The notes beneath the pieces were generated by a model. It was not told the DNA's origin, did no database searches, and saw only the letters and a list, made by a program, of their open reading frames with translations. A program made the translations under genes and the position numbers. Below are positions 42,900 through 52,351 of a stretch of DNA of 64,000 bases, piece by piece (the first letter of the stretch is position 1; every line of letters begins with the position of its first letter). This DNA comes from Bythopirellula sp041737835 (lineage in GTDB: Bacteria; Planctomycetota; Planctomycetia; Pirellulales; Lacipirellulaceae). The DNA lies in assembly GCA_041737835.1 (NCBI GenBank), contig JBGSQY010000022.1. One strand, given 5' to 3'.

Positions 42900-44627
42900 C
42901 TACTTCGCCAAATTCCGCGTCACCGTCGTTTCGCGAATCTGACGGCTCTCGGGTTCGTAAACGCGGAGCTTCACTTGAACCCCCAGCAGCGGAGAGGGAT
43001 ACGGCGGCGAGGTTTCGCGCTCAAGCGGATCGTCGGGGCCGTTGATGGGAATGTCGCCAGCTACATCTACGTACCTAGGATCACCTGCAAGTGAAGCATC
43101 TGGGTCATCTAAACCGTTAGTGCCTTCGTCCGCTCCGGTTAGTACATTGCCATCGTTGTCACGATTGTCTTGATCGACGCCGTCAGTTTCATAGTAGGTC
43201 GTCCAGGTGTCATACGTGCTTGGCGATGAATTGAAATATCCTGGGGCACGAGGATGCCAGCCAACTTGTCGCTCTTGCTGAAAAAGCGTCGGTGGGGCGC
43301 CGGTAATGGCTGTGTAGTCATATCCTGGTACATTATTCCAACCTAAGTCTACATATGTTCCGAAACCAGTTATGACACCGGTACCGATTGCATTGAGAAA
43401 CGGTCCACCAGGAGTGCCACTAGGTTGAATGATTGCACCTTCATATTGATAAAGTGGCGCACCTGGATCAAAAACCTGTATATCGAATGCTAAAACGTCA
43501 CTTAACACGAGATCTTCATTTGATCGTTCGTTAGTTGGTAAATCCCCTGGTTGGTTATCGCTGCCAAACGGATAGAGCGAAGAATTGTCAGCCCCGGGCT
43601 CCTGAAAATCAGCGTTAGGAGGTGCTCCTTGCGTATCGTAGGGAAACTGATATGGAAAATAGCCAGGCGATGTTAATGGATAATCAGCAGGGTTCGTCAT
43701 GTGAGCAAAGCGATGTTCTCGACGGGCTAAGTCAGCAACCGTGTTAGGCACGATTCGCTGATTTTCCAACCGCGCTGAAATATCGTATTTATTTTGAAAG
43801 TCGCGTAGAGCCTTCAGGCGTGAAGCAAATGTTGGATATAGAGCAGGATCACTTAAATCGAGAAGAGGATCGCTACCAGAAATGCCGCTGACTTTGTTCA
43901 CTTCCGTGCCATACCAAGGCACAACCAAAAGCGTGCGGCGATAGATCTTACGCATCCCTGGCTCACCCATTTCAGGGCGGTAGCTGGGATCAGTTCTCAA
44001 TGGAGTTTGTACGGAATACCAAATAACCTCGGCTACAGGGGAAGAGATAGCCATATCGATCCAATCACCGGTTCCACTCGGGCCTCCAGCTATAGTTGTT
44101 GGATCGCCGCCCGGCGTTAACCCACGACCCTTGCCACGAAATTTTTCAACTTCATTCTCAACCGTCATCGCGAGGATGTCGTCGTAATCGCCCAGGCCGC
44201 CGCCGTCGGTGTACTCGCCCAAAACAACCGGATTGCCTTGAGCATCAAACGCGGCGCTACTTGAAGGCACAAGAGATGTTGTACGATCAATTGATCCGGG
44301 TGCGTAGGGATTGTCATCCGAATAAGTTCCCTCGACGATTTCAAAATACCCATCCGGCGGATTGTTCGAGTCGGGCTTGGGCATCACGCCGTGGGCGTTC
44401 TTCGGATACTTCAGGCACGTCGCCCCGGCGAGGTCGTTGAAGAGCTGGGTCCGTGCGATGCGCAGATCCGCGCTGATTTCCATCGTGGCCCGGCGGTTGC
44501 GCACCCCCTGGCTGATGTTGGCAAACAGGTTCACCACCGCCGCCATCATCACCAGCGTGATCGCCATGCCGATCAGCATTTCGATCAGGGTCAGCGCGCG
44601 GCGATTGTTTGAACTGAAGTTCGTCAT
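42900..44627 (-). CDS. Large prepilin-type N-terminal cleavage/methylation protein
   Basis: A 575-aa protein that starts with a type IV prepilin leader: RRALTLIEMLIGMAITLVMM, with cleavage before LTLIEM (Ala instead of Gly at -1). A single hydrophobic helix follows and then a long, mostly polar, pseudopilin-like globular domain rich in Asp, Pro, Gly and Tyr. Minor pseudopilins of the GspJ/PulJ class have the same N-terminal design but are about 200 aa, so this is unusually long. The middle (about 43080-44100) is less GC-rich than its surroundings. The start at 44627 is chosen because it places the leader at the N-terminus. No other pilus gene is nearby. Confidence 0.75.
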   Translation of the reverse strand: MTNFSSNNRRALTLIEMLIGMAITLVMMAAVVNLFANISQGVRNRRATMEISADLRIARTQLFNDLAGATCLKYPKNAHGVMPKPDSNNPPDGYFEIVEGTYSDDNPYAPGSIDRTTSLVPSSSAAFDAQGNPVVLGEYTDGGGLGDYDDILAMTVENEVEKFRGKGRGLTPGGDPTTIAGGPSGTGDWIDMAISSPVAEVIWYSVQTPLRTDPSYRPEMGEPGMRKIYRRTLLVVPWYGTEVNKVSGISGSDPLLDLSDPALYPTFASRLKALRDFQNKYDISARLENQRIVPNTVADLARREHRFAHMTNPADYPLTSPGYFPYQFPYDTQGAPPNADFQEPGADNSSLYPFGSDNQPGDLPTNERSNEDLVLSDVLAFDIQVFDPGAPLYQYEGAIIQPSGTPGGPFLNAIGTGVITGFGTYVDLGWNNVPGYDYTAITGAPPTLFQQERQVGWHPRAPGYFNSSPSTYDTWTTYYETDGVDQDNRDNDGNVLTGADEGTNGLDDPDASLAGDPRYVDVAGDIPINGPDDPLERETSPPYPSPLLGVQVKLRVYEPESRQIRETTVTRNLAK

Positions 44628-44892
44628 GAATTTGCTCTGTTCCGGTGAGTGCCTCTGCAACTGGCAGGCCGAGAGAAGATACTACTATTGCACCGTGAAA
44701 CAAGCCAAAAGTCAAGCAGAACTAGCGACCGTAAAGCATTTTGGCGGCGGGAGTTAGCATGCTTCCTGTGCAATCGTAACACACTGCACTGCACACTTTG
44801 TGGTGTTACAATACAGTTAGTGAGCCGGCTCGTCTCGAGCCCGGACCTGGACGGCGGCGTGACGCCCCGGCTCGCGTCGCACGGAACCCCTT

Positions 44893-46551
44893 ATGCGCAT
44901 CAGCACCATCCCACAGCTTTATCGCAACATGAATCGTTGGGGAGAAATCCTCTCGATCCTGAGCAAATATGGATTGGCGGGATGGCTCAACCGGTTTGAT
45001 TTCCTGCCGGGCAAGACACTGCTCAAAAACCGCAACGGCCAAGTCCTGGCGAGAGAGAACCGCGAAACGCGGATTCGCTTAGCCATCGAGGAACTAGGGC
45101 CGACGTTTATTAAGCTCGGCCAAATCCTCAGCACGCGACCCGACGTGGTGGGCGTGGAACTCGCCGAAGAATTGCAGAAGCTGCAAACCGAGGTTCCGGC
45201 CGACTCGCTGCTGTTGGTTTCCGCCGTATTTGAAGCGGAGCTTGGCCGGCCGATCGCTACGAGCTTTACAGAGTTCACTTCCGAACCGGAAGCCTCAGCC
45301 TCGATTGGCCAGGTGCATCGCGCGCGTTTGAACACGGGTGAGCAAGTCGCGGTGAAGGTGCAACATCCTTCGATCAAGCAACGGATCCGAGTCGACCTGG
45401 AAATCCTCACGGGCCTCGCGCAATTGGCCGAGCGGATCCCGGAATTGCAACCCTACCGACCCACGTTAATCGTGGCGGAGTTTCAGCGTCTTTTGCGGCG
45501 TGAAATTGATTTCACCTGCGAGCGGCGCCATCTCGAACATTTTGTGCGTGCGTTTCGTGGCAGTGAGAAAGTCAAAATTCCTGTTTCCTATGCCGACCTC
45601 AGCACCGAACGCGTGTTGGTGATGGAATGGCTCGAAGGGGTGCCGCTGTCGGATCCCGTTGGCGTGCAGGCCATGGGAGTCGACCTGGGACAAGTGGCGA
45701 AGAACGGTGCGGAAGCCTATCTGGAAATGATCTTCAGCCACGGCGTTTACCACGCCGATCCGCATCCGGGCAATTTGCTGCTGATGCCCGACGGCCGGAT
45801 CGGCCTGCTGGATTTCGGGATGGTTGTCCGCATGGATGACAAAACTCGCGACAATGTCGAAGAGCTGATGCTGGCGATTGTCGAGCAGGATGCCCACCGA
45901 CTGTGTGCAGTCGTCATGCGAGTAGGAGATGTTCCCCCCGGCTTGGATGAAACGAGCTTGGGCCTGGACTTGGCAGATTTCGTGGCCCACTACGCCCATC
46001 AGTCGTTCGATCGCTTTGAGCTAGGGACCGCGCTCTCGGAAATGATCAACATCATGTTGCAGTACAAGATCGTTCTGCCTTCGGCGATGTCGTTGCTCCT
46101 CAAAGTGCTGATCATGCTCGAAGGGACCGCCAAAAAGCTCGAGCCGAACTTCTGCTTGATGGAAGTCTTACAGCCTTATCAGCGCAAGATCATGGCCCGT
46201 CGTTTGTCACCGCGGCGGCAACTGCGCAAGGCGAAACGGTTCGCCTTTGAAGTGCAGGAATTGATCGAAGTTTTTCCCCGTCGGTTGCGCGACATCATGC
46301 AGCAGGTGCAATCGGGACGCTTCGACGTGCATCTCGATCATCGCGGACTCGAGCCGTCGGTGAATCGGCTGGTGTTGGGCATGATGACCAGCGCGCTGTT
46401 TTTGGGTTCGACACTTCTCGTGACGAATCACACTTGGCCGCTCTGGGATGTTTCGGTGCCGGGTGCCGCGGGCTTCGCCTTGAGCGGCTTCCTAGGACTG
46501 CGGTTACTGCGAGCGATCAACAAATCGGGCCGGCTCGAACGGCGGAAGTAA
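44893..46551 (+). CDS. UbiB/AarF (ABC1) atypical kinase
   Basis: A 552-aa ABC1/ADCK family protein. It shows the KxGQ motif in FIKLGQILSTRPDVVG, the Ala-rich loop ASIGQVHRA, the Lys-containing VKVQHP, the catalytic YHADPHPGNLLL and the DFG in LLDFGMVV. The C-terminus carries two hydrophobic helices (VLGMMTSALFLGSTLLV and GAAGFALSGFLGLRLL) that anchor it to the inner membrane. UbiB promotes ubiquinone synthesis in proteobacteria; planctomycetes make menaquinone, so the lipid partner here is unknown. Confidence 0.9.
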   Translation: MRISTIPQLYRNMNRWGEILSILSKYGLAGWLNRFDFLPGKTLLKNRNGQVLARENRETRIRLAIEELGPTFIKLGQILSTRPDVVGVELAEELQKLQTEVPADSLLLVSAVFEAELGRPIATSFTEFTSEPEASASIGQVHRARLNTGEQVAVKVQHPSIKQRIRVDLEILTGLAQLAERIPELQPYRPTLIVAEFQRLLRREIDFTCERRHLEHFVRAFRGSEKVKIPVSYADLSTERVLVMEWLEGVPLSDPVGVQAMGVDLGQVAKNGAEAYLEMIFSHGVYHADPHPGNLLLMPDGRIGLLDFGMVVRMDDKTRDNVEELMLAIVEQDAHRLCAVVMRVGDVPPGLDETSLGLDLADFVAHYAHQSFDRFELGTALSEMINIMLQYKIVLPSAMSLLLKVLIMLEGTAKKLEPNFCLMEVLQPYQRKIMARRLSPRRQLRKAKRFAFEVQELIEVFPRRLRDIMQQVQSGRFDVHLDHRGLEPSVNRLVLGMMTSALFLGSTLLVTNHTWPLWDVSVPGAAGFALSGFLGLRLLRAINKSGRLERRK

Positions 46552-46611
46552 ATCGTTCGCGCCGTCGCTTGCGACGGAATTTTGTGCGCGACGAAGTTGC
46601 GGCGCGTCAGG

Positions 46612-46764
46612 TCAAGCCGCTTCTTGGAGAGGCATTTCCGTTTTGGGGGCGAGATTCTGCAGTGCCGTCTCCAGCTCCTGGCACAGCGCATCGAGCTTTA
46701 CGAGCAGCTCTTCGTGCCGTTGGTCCAGCTTATGGAGGGACTCGCTATCGGCCAATTCTTTCAT
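46612..46764 (-). CDS. Possible small coiled-coil protein
   Basis: A 50-aa helical, Leu/Glu-rich peptide (MKELADSESLHKLDQRHEELLVKLDALCQELETALQ...). The ATG at 46764 begins the coiled coil; the frame extends further but without such character. No ribosome binding site is clear. Convergent with the UbiB gene. Confidence 0.4.
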   Translation of the reverse strand: MKELADSESLHKLDQRHEELLVKLDALCQELETALQNLAPKTEMPLQEAA

Positions 46765-46910
46765 AACGGGTAGCCGTCGGGGTGGCAGTCGTCGAACCAC
46801 GGAAAAGAATCGGCGTGCTTCAGGGGATGGGGCGAGCCAAGTTGGCCCCCAGCGGCTTGGCAAATCCTAGCAAAGGTGGGGCTGTAGCGGATGTGGCGGT
46901 TATTGTGGTC

Positions 46911-46945
46911 GGCTAAGCCGGCAAGCGCCGCTTGCCGGCTTAGCC
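46911..46945. repeat. Symmetric TAGCC hairpin
   Basis: A perfect 16-bp stem, from GGCTAAGCCGGCAAGC to its complement, with loop GCC. Both feet read CTAAGCC/TTAGCC-like. It lies upstream of rpsU. Confidence 0.8.
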
Positions 46946-47102
46946 GAGGTAAATTGGGGAAATAAAGCGGGAGGGTCATGGGCTGGACGGTTTGGCGGGC
47001 CGATGCTATCTTACGTGTTTGTGCATAACACGTTAGGCCCCCTCTACGTCAGTGTGGGCTGCCCATATTCATTAGGTTTGACCGATCGATTAGGAGTAAC
47101 CC

Positions 47103-47300
47103 TTGGTAAAGTTGACTCTTCGGGAAAGAGAAACCGCTCAAGAGGCGGTTCGCAGATTTCGCAAGTTGGTGGAGCGGAGCGGTATCAAGAAGGAAATCCG
47201 CGTCCGTGAGTTCTACGAGAAGCCCAGCGAAACAAAGCGTCGCGCTCGCCTCCGGGCCCAGCGCCGTTCCCGTCGCGAACGATTGGTCCCCACGCGCTAA
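47103..47300 (+). CDS. rpsU: 30S ribosomal protein bS21
   Basis: A 65-aa very basic protein with the bS21 pattern: VRRFRKLVERSGIKKEIRVREFYEKPSETKRRARLRAQRR. It completes the platform of the small subunit and contacts the anti-Shine-Dalgarno region. The start is TTG at 47103 with AGGAG 6 nt upstream, an unusual but well-supported start. The leader from the preceding repeat may contain the promoter. It is followed at once by a TAGCC-foot repeat and then a terminator. Confidence 0.9.
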   Translation: MVKLTLRERETAQEAVRRFRKLVERSGIKKEIRVREFYEKPSETKRRARLRAQRRSRRERLVPTR

Positions 47301-47303
47301 CTA

Positions 47304-47349
47304 TTTAGCGGCACAGTCCGTGTCGTTAGCCGGCAGCGTCCCGCTGCCG
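47304..47349 (+). repeat. Tandem TAGCC-foot hairpins after rpsU
   Basis: First unit: TTTAGC foot with a weak GGCAC/GTGTC stem (47304-47324). Second unit: GTTAGCC foot, arms GGCAGCG and CGCTGCC, loop TCC (47325-47349). The second 25 nt are identical to 12548-12572 in opposite orientation. They follow the rpsU stop directly. Confidence 0.78.
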
Positions 47350-47379
47350 TTGCCGTTTGCGATCACCAATACAAACAAA

Positions 47380-47411
47380 ACAGCCAGGCGCAATTTCTTG
47401 CGACTGGCTGT
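47380..47411. terminator. Bidirectional terminator between rpsU and the outer-membrane protein gene
   Basis: Arms ACAGCCAG (47380-47387) and CTGGCTGT (47404-47411) plus inner GCGCAA/TTGCG pairing. On the minus strand TTTTGTTTG follows. Confidence 0.75.
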
Positions 47412-47441
47412 TGGCGTTTCTGTAGGATTGGTATCCCTCGA

Positions 47442-48656
47442 CTAGAAGGTCAACTCGGCACGGCCGAAGAAGCCATCGAAGCCAAGGATGTTCGCGTCGT
47501 CCCACCAGGCACCAGGATTGGCTGCCAGAGGAACAACCGTGTCACGCATACCCATGTCGAACCAGGCCGAGAACAAGTAGCCAGCTGACACACTCAAGTT
47601 GTTAGTGACTTGAATCGTGCCACCCGCTTCGATATCGAGCACGGGGAACAACTGAGTGTTGGACATGGTTGTCACGACACTACCGTTGGCTGCGGAATGC
47701 ACCATGTCGATGTTTCCTAGCAAGATCGCGGCATCGCTGGACGCATAGATCGAGAAGATACGGCTTTGACCGCAGTAGCGGCGACCGGTCAAACCAACAC
47801 GAGGTCCGCCACCTTCAAAGTCCATTGTGGTGGAGCCCACGATATCGGCGTTTGGTGCCACTACGTCGATAGTGCCAACACGTTGCCAATCAACTTCAGC
47901 AAAGCGAACACCAGCCCGCCACGTAAAATCCCAAGCGGGGCATGGGCAGCAGCATCCCGAACCACCTCCGCAGCCTGAACCACAGCAAGTGTCGCAGCAA
48001 GAATCGCAACCCCCACAGCAGGGATCGTAGCACGAGCAGATGGGAATCGTCTTGCCAAACGCCAAGTCGTAGGCAGCAATGTCGACGTCCACGTCTTGCA
48101 ACACGCGGTCGTTTGGACCAACGGGCGCTTCTTGATGGGGATCGCGAAAGATAACCTGAGTCTGAGGAGGAACCGCAGCGGGAGCGATACCACTATCATA
48201 GTCGGAATTATTTTGGAAGCGTGTGTAAGTAAAGATGATCTCCTCACCGCACTCATCCCAACGATAACCGCCGTAGAAGCGGTAGCTCGAATTGTAATCG
48301 AACTCGATGGGAACATAATCGATTTGTGTTGATGGCGGCGGATTGATGCTGGTAATCACAATCAAGCCGTTCGCTTCGCTGAACGTCGGACGGACGTTCA
48401 AGTAATCGCCGCCCACGACAAAGCTACCTTGGCGGACAAAGCGACTTTTCCCCCATCCCATATGACCGGGCGTGTAGTCAGTACTTTGGCACTCGGTGTA
48501 GCTTTCGACGCTGTTGTAGTCAGCCATCGAATCGGCCGCCTCGGCCGTGGCTCCTGCCATTTGGTATTGCCGATTGTTGTCGGCTTGCACTGCCGTGGAA
48601 TTCCACATCGCAAGGCAAACTGCGAGCGCAGCCGCCCTCTGAAAACAGAGTTTCAT
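47442..48656 (-). CDS. Lpg1974/BBP7-like outer-membrane beta-barrel protein with cysteine-rich insert
   Basis: A 404-aa product with a signal peptide (LAVCLAMWNSTAVQA). The mature protein has alternating hydrophobic strands ending in Phe or Trp (FVVGGDYLNVRPTF, WDFTWRAGVRFAEVDWQR, and a C-terminal FFGRAELTF), typical of the Lpg1974/BBP7-like barrels common in planctomycetes. Between two strands lies a run of about 35 residues with 14-16 cysteines (CYDPCCGGCDSCCDTCC...). Its role is unknown; disulfide cross-linking or metal binding is possible. GGGGGA stands 7 nt before the start. Confidence 0.78.
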   Translation of the reverse strand: MKLCFQRAAALAVCLAMWNSTAVQADNNRQYQMAGATAEAADSMADYNSVESYTECQSTDYTPGHMGWGKSRFVRQGSFVVGGDYLNVRPTFSEANGLIVITSINPPPSTQIDYVPIEFDYNSSYRFYGGYRWDECGEEIIFTYTRFQNNSDYDSGIAPAAVPPQTQVIFRDPHQEAPVGPNDRVLQDVDVDIAAYDLAFGKTIPICSCYDPCCGGCDSCCDTCCGSGCGGGSGCCCPCPAWDFTWRAGVRFAEVDWQRVGTIDVVAPNADIVGSTTMDFEGGGPRVGLTGRRYCGQSRIFSIYASSDAAILLGNIDMVHSAANGSVVTTMSNTQLFPVLDIEAGGTIQVTNNLSVSAGYLFSAWFDMGMRDTVVPLAANPGAWWDDANILGFDGFFGRAELTF

Positions 48657-48994
48657 CCTTGAGTCCCCCCTACATGAAAAGCATCGCGTTCAAGGCACTT
48701 TGCGGGCTCAAACGCGAAAGAAGGCGAAACTGCCAGCGCTGGATCACTTGCCAGGGCCGTCCGCCTCAGGTCTTCGTTCAAATAGAAGAATCGGAGGCTG
48801 CACTATCGATACTTTCGCTTTTCTCGGCAAAATCCGGAGAATCGGCACGAGGCGCAAGCTTTCTCACATTGGTAGAGATTGCGCAGTTTAACAGCGAGCG
48901 AAGAGTCAGCCATTTTGCACAAGAAACGAACAACGCCCAGGGATCGCAGTCCCTGGGCGTTCTCACAGGTCACAAAGTCTTTAAATCTTTTACT
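48657..48994. other. Gap between the barrel protein and the PEP-CTERM gene
   Basis: No gene supported. It carries the hairpin 48932-48961 and the upstream region of the barrel gene. Confidence 0.4.
48932..48961 (-). terminator. Terminator of the PEP-CTERM gene; AACGCCC hairpin copy 2
   Basis: A 12-bp stem AACGCCCAGGGA / TCCCTGGGCGTT with a 6-nt loop, located 34 nt downstream of the PEP-CTERM stop. On the minus strand a T-containing stretch (GTTCGTTTCTTG) follows. Related to 28335-28364, with a base-pair change. Confidence 0.6.
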
Positions 48995-49921
48995 TTAAGC
49001 AATGCGGCGACGGCCTAGTAAGAAGTAGCCGCTCAAGCTTCCCAAAGCCAAGGCAATCGAACTTGGTTCGGGAACGATGGTTGGCTCGAGAATTCCACCG
49101 ATCACATAGGAATCAACCACGCCATTGATGTGATACGACGGTGTGGTGACTTGCTGTTGCCACATCGTTACGTGCTCCATGAAATCGGCAAACGGGAACG
49201 GATCCGTCTCGGTAACGTCCAGAGTATCCGGGTCTTGAAAGACCACGGTCAGTAGCGAATCTTCGGAGAAGAACTGAGTCATCGACGGCCAGGGCGTCGT
49301 TGGGCCGGCGTCCTCTTTGAGCAATTGAATTTTCATGGTTGCCATCTGACCCGGTATCAAACCACCATTGTCGAAGCTGATAACGAGCGTATTGCCGTCA
49401 TCTTGGATCATTGAAGTAATGTCGGTGTTGCCGGGAACCACCATGGGAAAGGCAGGCATATTGTTGCCTTTATGAAGGCCGAAATCATACATATTAGCCG
49501 TACTTCCCAGTTGGATCTTGAAGCCAATAATGTTTTGTTTTGAAGCACTGGAATCCAAGTTATCAGAACCGTTGACTTCCAGACCGTTGCCAATCGAAAT
49601 CGTGGGACTCGTACGTAAGGCGAGAGCCGATGGGATCAGCGTACACATGGCGTTGTACGAGCTCAAATCTTGTTGTAACTCTGCTCGCTCGAGTTCGTAG
49701 GCCACAGCGGGATCGTTGGGATCAACTAAGCCCGCCTCAATGGCCGCTACCAGAACCGCCAAAGTGGCTTGGTCATTTAGCACAGAGTCATGTTGATCGA
49801 GTTTGAATGTGAAGCCCGCGGGTTCGACGGCACTCGCCGGAATCGCGATCGTTGCGAGTACGGCAATGGCTGCCAAAAACTTGGCGAACTGTGGAACATA
49901 ATTTTGAAGCTGCTTTTTCAT
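48995..49921 (-). CDS. PEP-CTERM sorting domain protein
   Basis: A 308-aa exported protein with a signal peptide (AKFLAAIAVLATIAIPASAVEP) and a typical C-terminal sorting tail: VPEPSSIALALGSLSGYFLLGRRRIA, i.e. the PEP motif, a membrane helix and basic residues. Such tails are recognised by exosortase (EpsH/XrtA types) for surface display; no exosortase gene is in the window. The body is beta-rich and not recognised. The ATG at 49921 begins the signal peptide; earlier in-frame ATG codons lie in leader sequence. Confidence 0.88.
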   Translation of the reverse strand: MKKQLQNYVPQFAKFLAAIAVLATIAIPASAVEPAGFTFKLDQHDSVLNDQATLAVLVAAIEAGLVDPNDPAVAYELERAELQQDLSSYNAMCTLIPSALALRTSPTISIGNGLEVNGSDNLDSSASKQNIIGFKIQLGSTANMYDFGLHKGNNMPAFPMVVPGNTDITSMIQDDGNTLVISFDNGGLIPGQMATMKIQLLKEDAGPTTPWPSMTQFFSEDSLLTVVFQDPDTLDVTETDPFPFADFMEHVTMWQQQVTTPSYHINGVVDSYVIGGILEPTIVPEPSSIALALGSLSGYFLLGRRRIA

Positions 49922-50889
49922 GGTGTGTTTCCCGACCGCTTGTTCTTTTGCTATCCGTTGGCCGTCCCGGCGCGATGCACTATTGCAATTGCGATGCATT
50001 GCCGAAGCAAATTTCTAGCGGTATGTAGTACTGTTGTGAGGTGTGACCTGGTTTCCATTTATGGTTGCCAGATCGAGCAGCAAGCTTCACGAGAGAGTCA
50101 AACGCGTGGGCGTTTGACGGCATTCGAAGGGCGAATGGCGCGGCAAGATGCCTCTGAGCCCTTGTGTAAGAAGGGCCAAAGCAAAAACCTATTTGCGCAT
50201 TTTGAGCGTGGCGAATTGACAGCGTTGTCTGATCTCAGGCGAGATCAATAGGTTGCAGACAGACTGCGCCCCAAAGGCCTACCTAGCAATCACATCATCG
50301 CTTGGAACCTGCTGGAAAGTGCCTGTCAGAATGACTTGCGCTATGCAGGAAAGATGGTGTGGTGAACCCAGGCGTAAGTGCCTTTTCGGACAACGACCGA
50401 GTCAATCCGACTCGTCGCCGATCGAATGTTCATGAGGTCCACTACCCAATCTTGGTAAGAAAAAAATGCTTGAAAACCGAGCCTATCTCGCTCGGACATC
50501 TCTCATAATATCTACCCTAACCCCCAGTGTCAAACAAATTGCCCCAAAATAACTGGGAAAGTCGTAGGGTGCCTGGACATAGGCTCTAGGGGTGATTTTG
50601 CCAGCACCGCGCAAAAAATGACGCGGCGGGGTCCCCTCTCGCTCCTAGCGTGACCCGCCGCGTCTGTGAAGCGGCACCACTCCCCTCAGGTGCCATCTCT
50701 ACTCAAACATAGTTCAAACCTGACCGGTGCAGGCAGAGAGCGGCTGCTACAGGACAGTTGAGCAGGATGTCGATGGAGATAAGTGGCAATCACGAAACAT
50801 ATTGCCGGAAATGTGATGTTGATTTTTTTCAACAGGTGGCCAGCAGTGCCTGCACAGCCCGAAATGCCCGCAAAACAGGGCCTGCAAAG
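49922..50889. other. 968-bp gap between the PEP-CTERM gene and nadC
   Basis: No coding region can be supported. It holds the hairpin at 50620-50664 and a second small hairpin GGCACC/GGTGCC near 50675-50693, but no recognised RNA or repeat family. Confidence 0.4.
50620..50664 (-). terminator. Probable terminator downstream of nadC
   Basis: A 13-nt stem GACGCGGCGGG.../...CCCGCCGCGTC with an 18-nt loop. On the minus strand ATTTTTTG follows at once, as expected for a rho-independent terminator of the minus-strand nadC, about 230 nt downstream of its stop. Confidence 0.7.
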
Positions 50890-51801
50890 CTATGCCTGCC
50901 AGTCGAGTCCGATGTCGAGCACGCGGGCTGAATGGGTTAAAGCGCCCACGCTAATTCTCTCCACCCCAGTGGATGCGATTTCCCGAATCGTGTCCAAACG
51001 AACGCCCCCCGAGGCTTCCAGTTCCACTTGCGGTGCGATTGTGTCACGCATTGCCACGGCCTCGCGCAAGGCTGTTGACGGCATGTTATCGAGCAGCACA
51101 ATTTCGGGCTTCAGGGGCAGCACGGCGGCGAGTTGCTCCAGCGCATCGACTTCGACTTCGATAGGCATGGCCAACTTCTGAGACTGGAGAAATTGCCGTG
51201 CCTCGACGACGGCTGCCGCGGCATCGGCGGGGGAACCGATGGTGCTCCCCGCACGCTGGGCCAAATGATTGTCTTTGATCAAGACGGCATCAAAGAGCCC
51301 GCTGCGATGATTTCTTCCCCCGCCGCAGTGAACCGCGTACTTTTCCAACCGCCGCCAACCGGGCGTCGTCTTGCGGGTATCGTAAACGCGAGCGTTTGTC
51401 CCCGCCACTTCACGGGCATATTGGCCAGTCAGAGTGGCAATGCCCATTAAACGTCCTAGCAAATTGAGCAGTGTTCGTTCCACGGTCAGCAGGTCACGAA
51501 CACTGCCAGATAGCGTGGCCAACTTGGTCTTCGCGGCGAACGATTGGCCGTCATCGACGAACGTCGTTACGACAAGGTCTGCTTGAGCTTCCGCCAGAAC
51601 GATTTCCATGGCCGACATCCCCGCCGCGATACCTGACTCGCGCGCCACGATGTCGGCCCTACCCTTCCGGTCCGCGGGAACGAGCGATACGGTCGTCCAA
51701 TCTTGCTGGCCGTTCAAATCCTCGGCGAGTGCCAGCCGCACCAAAGTTTGGCAATCCTGCTGAAGAGCGTCGTCCCAGGTGAATTGGTGAAAATCCTGCA
51801 C
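50890..51801 (-). CDS. nadC: Nicotinate-nucleotide pyrophosphorylase (carboxylating)
   Basis: A 303-aa enzyme that converts quinolinate and PRPP to nicotinate mononucleotide in NAD synthesis. ERTLLNLLGRLMGIAT, YDTRKTTPGWRRLEKYAVHCGGGRNHR, LFDAVLIKDNHL, EVEVDALEQL and LEASGGV are standard catalytic segments. The start is GTG at 51801; the ribosome binding site is weak. No nadA or nadB is adjacent. Confidence 0.94.
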   Translation of the reverse strand: MQDFHQFTWDDALQQDCQTLVRLALAEDLNGQQDWTTVSLVPADRKGRADIVARESGIAAGMSAMEIVLAEAQADLVVTTFVDDGQSFAAKTKLATLSGSVRDLLTVERTLLNLLGRLMGIATLTGQYAREVAGTNARVYDTRKTTPGWRRLEKYAVHCGGGRNHRSGLFDAVLIKDNHLAQRAGSTIGSPADAAAAVVEARQFLQSQKLAMPIEVEVDALEQLAAVLPLKPEIVLLDNMPSTALREAVAMRDTIAPQVELEASGGVRLDTIREIASTGVERISVGALTHSARVLDIGLDWQA

Positions 51802-51891
51802 AAGAGCCGTCCAAGTTGCTTGGGGGTGAAAAAGCTGATCTGCTATATTTGAGTCAGTCAGCCCTCATGCAGCAATCCGAGAAATCCCCTT

Positions 51892-52332
51892 ATGCCGAAG
51901 AAGCGTTCGCCAGCGAATGAGTCCTCGACGGCGCATGGGCCTTGGATCAAGGAAAGCCAGCACAAAAGCTTGCTCGTGTTGGTTTCGAGCAGTTTATTGA
52001 TGCTCGCGTGCTATTGGCTCTATCTGGGTGGGCATCGCGGACGGTTGATCGAGATCGATCGCGCGCGACCACTGCATGCCAAGTATCTGGTCGACATCAA
52101 CCGCGCCGATTGGGCCGAGATGGTTCAACTCCCCGGCTTGGGAGAAGCCTTGGCGCAGCGAATCATTACCGACAGGCAGCAGCGAGGTCCTTTTCTCGAC
52201 GTCGACGATTTGGATCGCGTTGATGGCATCGGTCTGCGCACGCTAGAACGTATTCGGCCTTATCTGTTGCCGATTCCCAAAGATACCGACTGGGCGGGTT
52301 TGGAATTGGAAAGTACCGAGCATGTGCAGTGA
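51892..52332 (+). CDS. ComEA-like membrane-anchored helix-hairpin-helix protein
   Basis: A 146-aa protein with one N-terminal membrane helix (LLVLVSSSLLMLACYWLYL) and a C-terminal pair of HhH motifs: VDINRADWAEMVQLPGLGEALAQRI and LDDLDRVDGIGLRTLERI. That is the domain order of ComEA-type DNA receptors, though the linker is short and other competence genes are absent, so a role in DNA binding at the membrane is inferred only. Transcribed alone, convergent with the next gene (20 nt gap). Confidence 0.78.
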   Translation: MPKKRSPANESSTAHGPWIKESQHKSLLVLVSSSLLMLACYWLYLGGHRGRLIEIDRARPLHAKYLVDINRADWAEMVQLPGLGEALAQRIITDRQQRGPFLDVDDLDRVDGIGLRTLERIRPYLLPIPKDTDWAGLELESTEHVQ

Positions 52333-52351
52333 CCACCCGGCGTACCCGCTC

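Noticed and set aside
48659..49018. 119-aa plus-strand ORF between two minus-strand genes
   Set aside because: It runs through the terminator hairpin at 48932-48961 and into the end of the PEP-CTERM gene, with no ribosome binding site or recognisable motif.
50253..50435. 60-aa ORF in the large gap before nadC
   Set aside because: No ribosome binding site, odd residue content and no partner; better treated as non-coding.
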